Origin: Chlorobiota bacterium | Lineage (GTDB): Bacteria; Bacteroidota; Ignavibacteria; SZUA-365; JAADGX01 | Direction of reading: 5' to 3' | Assembly (NCBI GenBank): GCA_013152135.1 | Contig: JAADGX010000239.1 | Location: 1 to 6,883 of the forward strand | DNA length: 6,883 nucleotides | In this document: in pieces, positions 1 through 6,747 of the stretch | Layout: the number at the start of each line of letters is the position of its first letter | How positions within the stretch are numbered: position 1 is the stretch's first letter | Notes under the pieces: model-generated | Databases searched by the model: none | The model's input: only the letters and a program-made list of their open reading frames with translations | What the model was told of the DNA's origin: nothing | Position numbers and translations under genes: made by a program

Positions 1-1702
1 TGGCCGGAACGCCGATGGAGCTTTTCCAGAGATGGAAGATGAAGTCGCGCTCCGCGTCCGGCGGGGTGTTGGATCCCGGGAGTTCCTGGTCGAACGCCAC
101 CAGGAGGCGGGCCGTAACTAATGTGCTGTTGGGAACAGGGACGAACGACACCGCCATGCCCGACCCCGGACATACATCGTTTCCCAGTGTCAGGTAGGCG
201 TATTTCCGGTTGTCGACGATCAGCGTATCAGGTGTGCCATTGTCGTACGCGATTTCCGATGACTCGGAGTTGTCACGCGCTTCGTACGTGAATACCTGTC
301 CGCTGCTGTGATTCCGGTTGATGGTGATGAACACCACGTTGCTGTACACGCCGTCGAATTTCACCCACGTATCCGCGGGGACGCAGGAAACGATGGTCTT
401 TGTACCGGAGTACGCCACGGCGCACACGTCGAGACTGGTACTGCCGGTGAATCTGACCAGGAAAGGGCCGACGTTGGTGAACGTGCAATACGTCGCGCTC
501 AACGCGGCAAGCGTATCGGTCATGGGCGGGATATCCGTGACGTCGTACGTATGCGTGGGAACGGGGTAATACGGAGCGATGGGGAACTTGTACCCCCATC
601 TGCGGGCGATGGACCGGTTTTGCACCTGGTTGGCGATGGCCCAGTCGATGAAAATGGAATCGACGGTGAGCTCCGGCGCGATATGGGCGAGCACGTTGCC
701 GAGACTGAGGTACCCTTTCTGAACATCGCTGACGATGGAGCGGAATATCCCTTCGCCGAAGCGATCCTTGAGATAGAGGAAGAAATACTGCGCGCGGCTG
801 TAATCATCGGTGGGCGAATCCGGATTGACGGGCCAGGCGAGAAGGGGAACGTTCGTATTCTTGAAGTATCCGTACGGACTCATACCCGTAAACCCGCACA
901 CTAATTCGGCGTTCATGGAAAGCCCCTCGTTGATAAACAGGATCTCGTTGGGGTCGTGTCCGTAATGGATCAGGTGCTGGTACTCGTGGGCCGTTGTAGC
1001 AAGCGCCCGCCAGATACCGTCGACCGGGGATCCGTAAATGGTAGGGTCGATATCGAGGTAAATAATGTCCGTGTGGTTGGAACCTTCCTGATTGGTCTGA
1101 TCCACCCAGGAGAAGTAGCCGCTGATATAGGATCCTCCCGGTTTGTATCCGTCCTGAATGTCATAGAGCAGGACGTTCAGCCGCCCATCGCCGTCCACGT
1201 CGGGAGGATTGCCGAACACCTCCTTTACGTTTTCGAGCATCCCCTTGTTGGGATTGCGTGAGACGATCAGCGAACGGTTGACCAAAAATTCCGCGATGGA
1301 ATCGATCTGGCTTTGGACGATGCGACGGTTGGCCCACTCAGCGCTATCCACGAACAAGGCTACAATGGAATCGACGTAGCGAACTTCCGCCGTGATCCGG
1401 CTATAGGAAACGTCCACGAAGTTGGTGACATAAAAGGCAGCCTTGTCGCCGACCTTGAGGGAAGAAGCGCGTTTCCCGACCCGCGGATACTGCTTTTTGA
1501 AAAGAGCGGGCGAACGTCGAACCGTGTTGTTCCTGAGCGTCGAGAGGAACTTCGGGTCGCGAAATAATGCGGTGGCATCACGCCGCAAACCGGTCCTGCT
1601 GAATTCCGGGTTGATGCGGCCGGTGTTCTCTCCTGCCCGCTGGGCTTCGCCAACCGAGCCAAGACCGAAAAGTAGCAGAACGACGTAAACGATTTTTCTC
1701 AT
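1..1702 (-). CDS. Secreted HExxH zinc metallopeptidase (gluzincin, M30/M6-like), 3' end outside window
   Basis: I translated this frame codon by codon and it is open for 567 codons from the ATG at 1702-1700 to the window edge, so the C-terminus is missing. Residues 1-20 form a signal peptide (MRK, a hydrophobic core, then GEA before Gln21), so the product is exported. The zinc site is HEYQH at residues 239-243 (bases 974-988), followed 15 residues later by Glu259 in an INEGLS motif; the HExxH plus NEG arrangement is typical of gluzincin peptidases and resembles the hyicolysin (M30) group. An acidic loop, DVDGDG at residues 168-173, looks like a calcium site that often precedes the catalytic helix in such proteins. 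From about residue 390 the chain is beta-rich and contains four of the five cysteines (269, 406, 427, 440, 511); an AYDNGTPD segment at 485-492 begins what looks like a beta-sandwich domain. FCB-group relatives often end in a sorting domain, but that part is not visible here. The start overlaps the flippase stop (ATGA). Export and protease class are well supported; substrate is unknown. Confidence 0.88.
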   Translation of the reverse strand, partial: MRKIVYVVLLLFGLGSVGEAQRAGENTGRINPEFSRTGLRRDATALFRDPKFLSTLRNNTVRRSPALFKKQYPRVGKRASSLKVGDKAAFYVTNFVDVSYSRITAEVRYVDSIVALFVDSAEWANRRIVQSQIDSIAEFLVNRSLIVSRNPNKGMLENVKEVFGNPPDVDGDGRLNVLLYDIQDGYKPGGSYISGYFSWVDQTNQEGSNHTDIIYLDIDPTIYGSPVDGIWRALATTAHEYQHLIHYGHDPNEILFINEGLSMNAELVCGFTGMSPYGYFKNTNVPLLAWPVNPDSPTDDYSRAQYFFLYLKDRFGEGIFRSIVSDVQKGYLSLGNVLAHIAPELTVDSIFIDWAIANQVQNRSIARRWGYKFPIAPYYPVPTHTYDVTDIPPMTDTLAALSATYCTFTNVGPFLVRFTGSTSLDVCAVAYSGTKTIVSCVPADTWVKFDGVYSNVVFITINRNHSSGQVFTYEARDNSESSEIAYDNGTPDTLIVDNRKYAYLTLGNDVCPGSGMAVSFVPVPNSTLVTARLLVAFDQELPGSNTPPDAERDFIFHLWKSSIGVPA

Positions 1703-3171
1703 TCTTTCGTCGATGAAATCCTTTTTAACAACTGAATCATGATATCCCGTTCTCCGCGTTCAAAGAAACCCAGAAGGAACAGCAAGCCGGGAAACAGTCC
1801 GACCAGTACAATCTTCAGTACCACCTCGGGAAGCCCCGGATCGATTTGCAGGTACCAGAGACAAGCCGGGACCGCTGCGGCAAACACCAGTTTCAGCATG
1901 CGCCCGTACTCGTAGGGTACACGATATACCCTTTGCCCGAGGAGGAAGCTCAGCATTGCCATGACAACGTAGCTCAGCAATGTTGCCAACGCCGCTCCCA
2001 TCATTCCCATGGCGGGGATGAGCAGGAGATTGGTAACGACGTTGACGGCGGCGCCGGTTCCACTGATGACGGGAAGCCAATTGGTCTTTTTCCGGATGTA
2101 GAGGCCCGCCGCGAAAATAGTACCCATCCCTGTAAAAATATAGGCAAGGAGAATGACGGGGACAATGCTTAGTCCCGTCCAATATTCCGAACCGATGAAA
2201 TAGTACCCGGCGACGGAAATCTGCACGATGTTGTTCATGAACAAGGAAAGCAGGAGCCAGATGCCGACCGCGACGGCTAAGAAGTACGTTCCCACCCGCG
2301 CGAACATCCGTTTGGCATTTTCGTCTTCGGCATGTTGCAGGAAAAACGGTTGCCAGGCGTACTGGAACATGCCTACCAGGAGCATCATGAAGATGCCCAG
2401 TTTGTAGTTGGCGTTGTACAGGCCCACGACGTCCTCACCAGAAAACGCGAGCAATAAAGGCCGGTCGATGACCTGCACCACCATCGCCGCCAGGCCCGCC
2501 GGCACAGTCGGAAGCCCGAAACGCAAAAGCGTGCGGAACAGGGAGGGCGAGAACTTCAGCCGCAAGCGACCGAGTATGATCGGAAGCAGAAGCGCCAAGG
2601 CAAAGCATGACCCGATAAATCCGGCGACGAAAATCCAGGTGATGGACTTATGCTGGATGCCGATGAACCAGACGTTGAGAAGTACGGCGACCAGGATTCC
2701 GGAAAAGCGGACGACCGCGAACCGGAATGCCCGGCGCTCCATGCGCAGGGATGCGTAAGGAATAGCGGCGATGGCATCCACGGCCAGGGTCCAGCCTGCG
2801 AACACGACGATCAGCGAAAATCGCTCCGGGAGCTGGATGAGCGAAGCGATGTCGGTCGAACAGGCATGTATGATGACAGCCAGGATAAGCGAGGTTGCGG
2901 CCACGGCGAGCCAGGGAGTGCTGAACACGTCTTTTTTGTCATGTTGTTCCCGGGCGGTGAAATAGCGCATGAATGCGATTTCCATCCCGTAGGGAAACAG
3001 GATGGTGAAAAAAGCGATGTAGGCGTACACGGTGCCCACGTAGCCGTACTCGCCCGGCGCGATGACGTTGGTGTACAGGGGGACGAGGAGGAAATTGATC
3101 ATGCGCCCCAGAACGTTGCTGAGACCGTACAGGGCCGTGTCCGTGGTCAGGCGTTTAAGCTGGGCAAGCAT
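1699..3171 (-). CDS. Oligosaccharide/polysaccharide flippase (MOP superfamily, Wzx-like)
   Basis: The 490-residue protein is very hydrophobic, with roughly 12-14 predicted membrane segments spread over its whole length, the usual size and layout for polysaccharide flippases of the MOP exporter superfamily. The N-terminus (LYGLSNVLGRMINFLLVPLY, then the EYG and YGMEIAFMRYF segments) is the characteristic opening of the Bacteroidota-type family. Such proteins move lipid-linked sugar repeat units across the inner membrane for surface polysaccharide, O-antigen or glycoprotein glycan assembly; the cargo cannot be read from the sequence. The ATG at 3171-3169 fits the conserved start (MLAQLKRLTTDTALYG) and has no strong ribosome binding site upstream. 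It is the first gene of a leftward pair: its TGA (1701-1699) overlaps the ATG of the secreted metallopeptidase. A candidate promoter lies at 3237-3266. No glycosyltransferases are visible beside it, although a sugar epimerase gene lies further right on the other strand. MurJ-type lipid II flippase is a less likely alternative. Confidence 0.92.
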   Translation of the reverse strand: MLAQLKRLTTDTALYGLSNVLGRMINFLLVPLYTNVIAPGEYGYVGTVYAYIAFFTILFPYGMEIAFMRYFTAREQHDKKDVFSTPWLAVAATSLILAVIIHACSTDIASLIQLPERFSLIVVFAGWTLAVDAIAAIPYASLRMERRAFRFAVVRFSGILVAVLLNVWFIGIQHKSITWIFVAGFIGSCFALALLLPIILGRLRLKFSPSLFRTLLRFGLPTVPAGLAAMVVQVIDRPLLLAFSGEDVVGLYNANYKLGIFMMLLVGMFQYAWQPFFLQHAEDENAKRMFARVGTYFLAVAVGIWLLLSLFMNNIVQISVAGYYFIGSEYWTGLSIVPVILLAYIFTGMGTIFAAGLYIRKKTNWLPVISGTGAAVNVVTNLLLIPAMGMMGAALATLLSYVVMAMLSFLLGQRVYRVPYEYGRMLKLVFAAAVPACLWYLQIDPGLPEVVLKIVLVGLFPGLLFLLGFFERGERDIMIQLLKRISSTKE

Positions 3172-3212
3172 GTCGCTTCATTTGTGCGGTTTTAGTTTGC
3201 ACGGAGTGATCA

Positions 3213-3241
3213 TTGAGGTGAACCTCGAAGTCCTCCATAAT
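3213..3241 (+). promoter_or_regulatory. Candidate sigma70-like promoter for NHL lipoprotein
   Basis: A TTGAGG -35 (3213-3218) and a CATAAT -10 (3236-3241; 5 of 6 to consensus) are separated by 17 bases, the optimal sigma70 spacing. Transcription would begin near 3248, leaving a leader of about 97 bases before the preferred start at 3345. The -35 lies within the inverted repeat at 3215-3226, and the -10 shares bases with the leftward promoter. The match is by eye only. Confidence 0.4.
3215..3226. repeat. Short inverted repeat GAGGT-GA-ACCTC, possible operator
   Basis: Perfect 5-base arms with a 2-base spacer lie in the divergent intergenic region. The repeat covers most of the candidate rightward -35 and sits just downstream of the predicted leftward transcription start. 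A repressor bound here could affect both directions. The arms are short, so chance occurrence is possible. No regulator gene is visible in the window. Confidence 0.25.
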
Positions 3242-3266
3242 ATGCCAGAGAAAAATGAGCATTCAA
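3237..3266 (-). promoter_or_regulatory. Candidate sigma70-like promoter for flippase-peptidase pair
   Basis: Read on the minus strand, a TTGAAT -35 (3266-3261) is followed after 18 bases by a TATTAT -10 (3242-3237; 5 of 6 to consensus). Transcription would begin near 3230, giving an untranslated leader of about 58 bases before the flippase ATG. The -10 overlaps that of the opposing rightward promoter. If the host is a Bacteroidota member with its divergent promoter consensus, this match could be fortuitous. Confidence 0.4.
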
Positions 3267-3344
3267 ACCTGTGTACATATTTTCTTGCGAGGGATGAAAC
3301 TATCGCTTGCGCCAGCAGTGGGTGGCATCTATTTTGAACGTGTC

Positions 3345-4910
3345 ATGAGGTACTTCCTTTTGGTCGTGATGTTCTGCGTGGTTTTCATTCCCGGTTGCGG
3401 GAATCGGAACGAACAGGATGAGGGCGTTCCGTTCGATCCGGAATTCGAAGGCATCGGACGGGCACCGGATTTCCCGAAAGGTCTGACGTGGTTCAACACT
3501 GATGGCCCGCGGACACTCGAGGACTATCAAGGCAGGATCGTTCTGCTGGAGTTTTGGACGAGTGGCTCGATCGAATGTCTTCGACTCCAGGAGGAACTCC
3601 GGTTGTTCCGCGAGGAACTGGGCGAAGTCACGACGGTGATCGGGATTCACAGCGGGCGGTTCGCGGGCGCCCGCGACGACCGCGCCGTTCGGGATGCCAT
3701 TGCGAGGTACCGTATTCGATATCCCGTGGTCAACGACACGGGCGGCGTCATCTCGGTCCGGTACAACGTGGCGTCGCAACCGGCCTTCGTGGTGGTAAAT
3801 CCCGAGGGGCGTATCGTGCTCGTCTGGCCAGCGAGCAAAGGATTCACTTTCCTGGTGGATTTCATTACCAGGCTTGCCGAGTACTTCGAGCGGCAAGGAG
3901 GATTATCGCCGGGGGAAACTCCGCTGACGGCGGCGGAACCGGAACCCGACGGATTGTATTTTCCCGGGAAACTCGCGATTGGCCGGAATGGCAAGGTGCT
4001 CTACGTTTCCAATTCGGGGAGGGATGAGGTGCTTATCGTCGATGTGCGGGGAGGCGTCGTCGTGCAAAGAATAGGAGCCGGCCGTGGATTCCGGAACGGG
4101 CGGTATCACGAAGCGCGGTTCAACAACCCGCAAGGGCTGATTGCCGTCGGCGATTCACTGCTGTACCTCTGTGACGCGGGAAATCATGCCATTCGAGTCA
4201 TAGATCTTCGGGCGAAAAGAGTCACGACACTGGTGGGAAACGGGCGGCGGGCGGTTCTTTTCAACATGCGTGGCTCCGGTAGCGACATCGGTTTGAACAG
4301 TCCGTGGGGCATCACTGCGGTACGGTCGATGCTGTACGTGACGATGCCGGGCGCGCACCAGGTCTGGCGGGTGAACCGCGGTAGCGGGTACGCGGAGCCC
4401 TACGTCGGGTTTGGCGTGGAAGGTATGAGCGACGGTTCCGGACCGCGGGCGTTGTTGGCGCAACCTTTAGGCATATTCGCGCTGAACCGAAAGTTGTATT
4501 TTGTGGATGGATTATCCAGCGCGATCAGGGAAATTGAGCCGTCAGGCAAGCGGGTTGTAACACTGGCGGGCTTTGATGTGGTTACATCCGGCTACAGGGA
4601 CGGCGGATTGTCGGAGGCGTTATTTCAGCATCCATCGGGAGTTGCGGGCCGGAAATCGAAACTGTATATCACTGATTCCTTCAATCACGCGGTTCGTGTA
4701 ATCGACCTGAAGCGTAAGACGGTCCGGACGCTTGCCGGGGGAATGGAGCCGGGGTTCCGGGATGGGCGGGGGAGGCGGAGCCGTTTCAGAAATCCACAGG
4801 ACATTTCCGTGCACGGCCGGTTTGGCTGGGTGGCCGATACGGACAACCATGCCATACGACGGGTTGATCTTCGTACCGGCGACGTCACCACGCTTCGGGT
4901 ACGGTTTTGA
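3345..4910 (+). CDS. NHLRC2-like lipoprotein: thioredoxin-like domain plus six-bladed NHL propeller
   Basis: I chose the ATG at 3345 because it puts a short lipoprotein signal at the N-terminus: MRYF, a hydrophobic core, then IPGC with the lipid-bearing cysteine at residue 18. An in-frame ATG at 3255 would add 30 residues ahead of it. The 521-residue product is thus probably membrane-anchored on the outer face of the inner membrane or at the outer membrane. Residues ~38-185 are a thioredoxin-like (TlpA/AhpC-type) domain, with the EFW strand, an IGIHSGRF segment, VVND and a QPAF cis-proline at 146. Residues ~206-521 hold six NHL-type repeats, each with a NP.G/SP.G/QP.G-like turn, an LY strand and usually a NHAIR.IDL-like motif; this makes a six-bladed propeller. 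The order matches animal NHLRC2 and its bacterial relatives. Where the family has CxxC, this protein has Ser75-Ile-Glu-Cys78, so the nucleophilic cysteine is gone and normal thiol-disulfide chemistry is unlikely. The ligand or partner of the propeller is unknown. Confidence 0.9.
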   Translation: MRYFLLVVMFCVVFIPGCGNRNEQDEGVPFDPEFEGIGRAPDFPKGLTWFNTDGPRTLEDYQGRIVLLEFWTSGSIECLRLQEELRLFREELGEVTTVIGIHSGRFAGARDDRAVRDAIARYRIRYPVVNDTGGVISVRYNVASQPAFVVVNPEGRIVLVWPASKGFTFLVDFITRLAEYFERQGGLSPGETPLTAAEPEPDGLYFPGKLAIGRNGKVLYVSNSGRDEVLIVDVRGGVVVQRIGAGRGFRNGRYHEARFNNPQGLIAVGDSLLYLCDAGNHAIRVIDLRAKRVTTLVGNGRRAVLFNMRGSGSDIGLNSPWGITAVRSMLYVTMPGAHQVWRVNRGSGYAEPYVGFGVEGMSDGSGPRALLAQPLGIFALNRKLYFVDGLSSAIREIEPSGKRVVTLAGFDVVTSGYRDGGLSEALFQHPSGVAGRKSKLYITDSFNHAVRVIDLKRKTVRTLAGGMEPGFRDGRGRRSRFRNPQDISVHGRFGWVADTDNHAIRRVDLRTGDVTTLRVRF

Positions 4911-5042
4911 GATGCATTTTGTTATTTGCGAAATCTGCTTCGATTGACGACCTTAGTAATACCCCGGACGCGGGAAGCTGGAGCAACACATCTACAGGGG
5001 CACGACGGTCCCGCTCGTGGCTTTGATTCCCGTGCGCACCGA

Positions 5043-5060
5043 ACATCATATACATCATAT
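5043..5060. repeat. Tandem 9-base repeat ACATCATAT x2 in AT-rich spacer
   Basis: Two exact adjacent copies of ACATCATAT form an AT-rich island, followed by a partial third (CATAC). It lies in the ~186-base spacer between the NHL lipoprotein stop and the glycosylase gene. It offers TATACA (5049-5054) or CATATA (5047-5052) as weak -10 candidates behind a TTGATT at 5023-5028, so it may carry the promoter of the glycosylase-epimerase pair. Spacing and consensus are imperfect. The rest of the spacer shows no recognisable gene or strong terminator. Confidence 0.35.
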
Positions 5061-5096
5061 CATACGGATACCTACTTGAAATTTTCTGAAACCGGC

Positions 5097-5783
5097 GTGC
5101 CGGAAAAACGTCTGACCTCGCTCCATGAATTCAACCACGCCGTTGTAGCCTGCCGGGCTTGTCCGCGCCTGGTCGCGTGGAGGGAAAAAGTCGCGCGCGA
5201 CAAGGTGCGGCGATTTCAACATGAAGAATATTGGGGAAGGCCCGTTCCGTCATTCGGTCCGGTTTCGGCACGGCTTCTCGTGGTGGGCCTGGCGCCTGCC
5301 GCGCACGGCGCAAACCGCACCGGGCGCATGTTCACGGGGGACCGAAGCGGGGAATGGCTCTACCGCGCACTGTACCGGGCACGGTTTGCTTCGCAGGAAC
5401 AATCCATAGCACGTGGCGACAGCCTCACATTGAGGGACTGTCGCATCACCGCGGTGGCTCACTGCGCCCCACCCGAGAATAAACTGACCACCGATGAAAT
5501 CCAGGCGTGCAGCCATTTTCTTCGTGACGAAATTGCCATGATGAAGAAGCTCCGTGTCGTGGTCGCGTTGGGCAGGGTGGCCTTCGAGGTTGTCGATCGC
5601 ATGCTGGAAGCGCCGGACGAGAGAAAACATGACTTTCACCACGGGGCCGCGTACAAGTTGATGAACAAGGTAACCCTCATCGCCAGTTACCACCCGAGCC
5701 AGCAGAACACCTTTACCGGCAAACTCACCGAAGAAATGCTGGATGATTTATTCAGGTTGGTTCGTCGGCACATCGACGCATGA
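5097..5783 (+). CDS. udgB: Family 5 (UDGb) uracil-DNA glycosylase, Fe-S type
   Basis: This cytoplasmic base-excision repair enzyme removes uracil, and in characterised family members also other deaminated bases, from DNA. Counting from the GTG at 5097 (228 residues, the usual family length), Cys19 and Cys22 (CRACPRL) pair with Cys123 and Cys138 as the likely four ligands of a 4Fe-4S cluster. The signature GLAPAAHGANRTG at 64-76 followed by FTGD is diagnostic of family 5, which lacks the Asp/Asn water-activating residue of other families in motif 1. The second motif is HPSQQN at 199-204, followed by TGKLT. The start is uncertain: the open frame extends back to a TTG at 4926, but the first ~50 residues look like translated spacer, and no in-frame ATG precedes the conserved core. 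GTG 5097 is the best choice; TTG 5076 is the main alternative. No strong ribosome binding site is seen. The epimerase gene begins 34 bases after its stop, suggesting cotranscription without an obvious functional link. Confidence 0.92.
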   Translation: MPEKRLTSLHEFNHAVVACRACPRLVAWREKVARDKVRRFQHEEYWGRPVPSFGPVSARLLVVGLAPAAHGANRTGRMFTGDRSGEWLYRALYRARFASQEQSIARGDSLTLRDCRITAVAHCAPPENKLTTDEIQACSHFLRDEIAMMKKLRVVVALGRVAFEVVDRMLEAPDERKHDFHHGAAYKLMNKVTLIASYHPSQQNTFTGKLTEEMLDDLFRLVRRHIDA

Positions 5784-5817
5784 CGAGTCTCGCTTGTAAC
5801 ACCAATTGGATCAGAAT

Positions 5818-6747
5818 ATGAATATTCTCATTACCGGAGGAGCGGGGTTCATCGGATCGAATATCGCCGAGGAATACGTCCGTCTGGGGCATTCCGTCGT
5901 CGTGGTGGACAATCTCTCGACCGGGTTCATCGAAAACGTTCCCAAAGGAACGACGTTCTACCAGGTCGACTTGCGCACCGAAGAACTGGACGACATCATG
6001 GACCGTCATGAAATTGAAATCATCAATCATCACGCGGCCCAGATCGACGTACGCCACTCGGTTGCGAACCCGCAATTTGATTTATCCGTGAACGTCATGG
6101 CGACGCTTAATCTCCTGGAGGCAGCCAGGAAGCGGTCGCTCGAGCGTTTTATCTTCGCTTCCACGGGCGGCGCGATTTACGGCGAGCAGGATTACTTTCC
6201 CGCCGACGAACAGCACCCCACGCGACCCATCTCTCCTTATGGTATTACGAAGCTCACGGTGGAGCACTACTTGCATTATTATCACGTCGTGCATGGATTG
6301 GATTACACGGTGTTTCGGTACACGAACGTGTACGGTCCGCGGCAGAGCCCGCACGGTGAAGCGGGGGTAGTGGCGATCTTCGCGGAAAAAATTCTCAACG
6401 GCGAACAGCCGGTTATCAACGGCAGCGGCCTTCAGACGCGGGACTACGTTTTTGTCCAGGATGTCGTACGGGCCAATGTCCTCGCCCTGGACATGGAGGG
6501 GACGGACACGTTTAATGTCTGCACGGCCGTCGAGAAGACGGTGCTGGATGTGTTTCGCGGTCTCGTGCGCGTTTCCGGGAAATCCGTGAAGGAAGAACAC
6601 GCGCCGGAAAAGGCGGGCGAACAGATGCGCAGTGTCTGCTCTTATCAAAAGATCAAGGAGCGTCTCGGCTGGGAACCGCGGGTTTTTCTCGACGAGGGCC
6701 TGGAAATCACATACGAGTATTTCAAGGAGAAGCACGAGAGAGCCTGA
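5818..6747 (+). CDS. galE: NAD-dependent sugar epimerase, UDP-glucose 4-epimerase-like
   Basis: This is a 309-residue extended short-chain dehydrogenase/reductase. The N-terminal Rossmann motif GGAGFIG (residues 7-13) and Asp31 at the end of the second strand (VVVDNLSTG) bind NAD. The catalytic residues are the Ser115/Thr116 pair in FASTGGAIYG and the Tyr141-x3-Lys145 pair in SPYGITK. HHAAQIDVRHSV (71-82), the RYTNVYGPRQ segment and QTRDYVFVQDV (206-216) are typical of UDP-glucose/UDP-N-acetylglucosamine 4-epimerases, and the LGWEP ending is usual for the family. The length matches the short bacterial and archaeal GalE type rather than the ~338-residue enterobacterial form. It would interconvert UDP-glucose and UDP-galactose (or the N-acetyl forms) for surface polysaccharide, in keeping with the flippase nearby. 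A TTG at 5806 would add four residues, but the ATG at 5818 directly precedes the conserved NILITGG. Exact sugar specificity cannot be decided; other nucleotide-sugar epimerases of the same superfamily are possible. Confidence 0.88.
   Translation: MNILITGGAGFIGSNIAEEYVRLGHSVVVVDNLSTGFIENVPKGTTFYQVDLRTEELDDIMDRHEIEIINHHAAQIDVRHSVANPQFDLSVNVMATLNLLEAARKRSLERFIFASTGGAIYGEQDYFPADEQHPTRPISPYGITKLTVEHYLHYYHVVHGLDYTVFRYTNVYGPRQSPHGEAGVVAIFAEKILNGEQPVINGSGLQTRDYVFVQDVVRANVLALDMEGTDTFNVCTAVEKTVLDVFRGLVRVSGKSVKEEHAPEKAGEQMRSVCSYQKIKERLGWEPRVFLDEGLEITYEYFKEKHERA

Noticed and set aside
308..904. A 198-residue plus-strand frame opposite the metallopeptidase.
   Set aside because: It is antisense to the peptidase catalytic and C-terminal regions, has a composition unlike a folded protein and matches no family I recognise.
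2650..3195. A 181-residue plus-strand frame opposite the flippase N-terminal half.
   Set aside because: It is the charged antisense shadow of a hydrophobic membrane protein, with no recognisable motif.
3255..3344. Upstream ATG starts (3255, 3294) for the NHL lipoprotein.
   Set aside because: They would place about 17-30 residues before the lipoprotein signal. The ATG at 3345 gives a standard short signal with the lipobox cysteine at residue 18.
4911..4950. Terminator after the NHL lipoprotein.
   Set aside because: Only 4-base stems (ATTT-GCG-AAAT, CGAA-ATCTGC-TTCG) can be formed and no T-run follows.
4975..5040. Possible tRNA or tRNA relic ending in GCGCACC, with a TTTGATT stretch resembling a T-loop.
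   Set aside because: The T-stem pairs imperfectly, there is no acceptor 5' strand complementary to GCGCACC at the right distance, and no proper D-arm or anticodon stem can be drawn.
4926..5096. N-terminal extension of the glycosylase frame from TTG 4926.
   Set aside because: The 57 extra residues have no family counterpart, are low in hydrophobic pattern and coincide with an AT-rich repeat; the family length fits a start near 5097.
6082..6735. A 217-residue minus-strand frame opposite the epimerase.
   Set aside because: The plus-strand epimerase has all family motifs in this stretch; the opposite frame is a codon-bias shadow.
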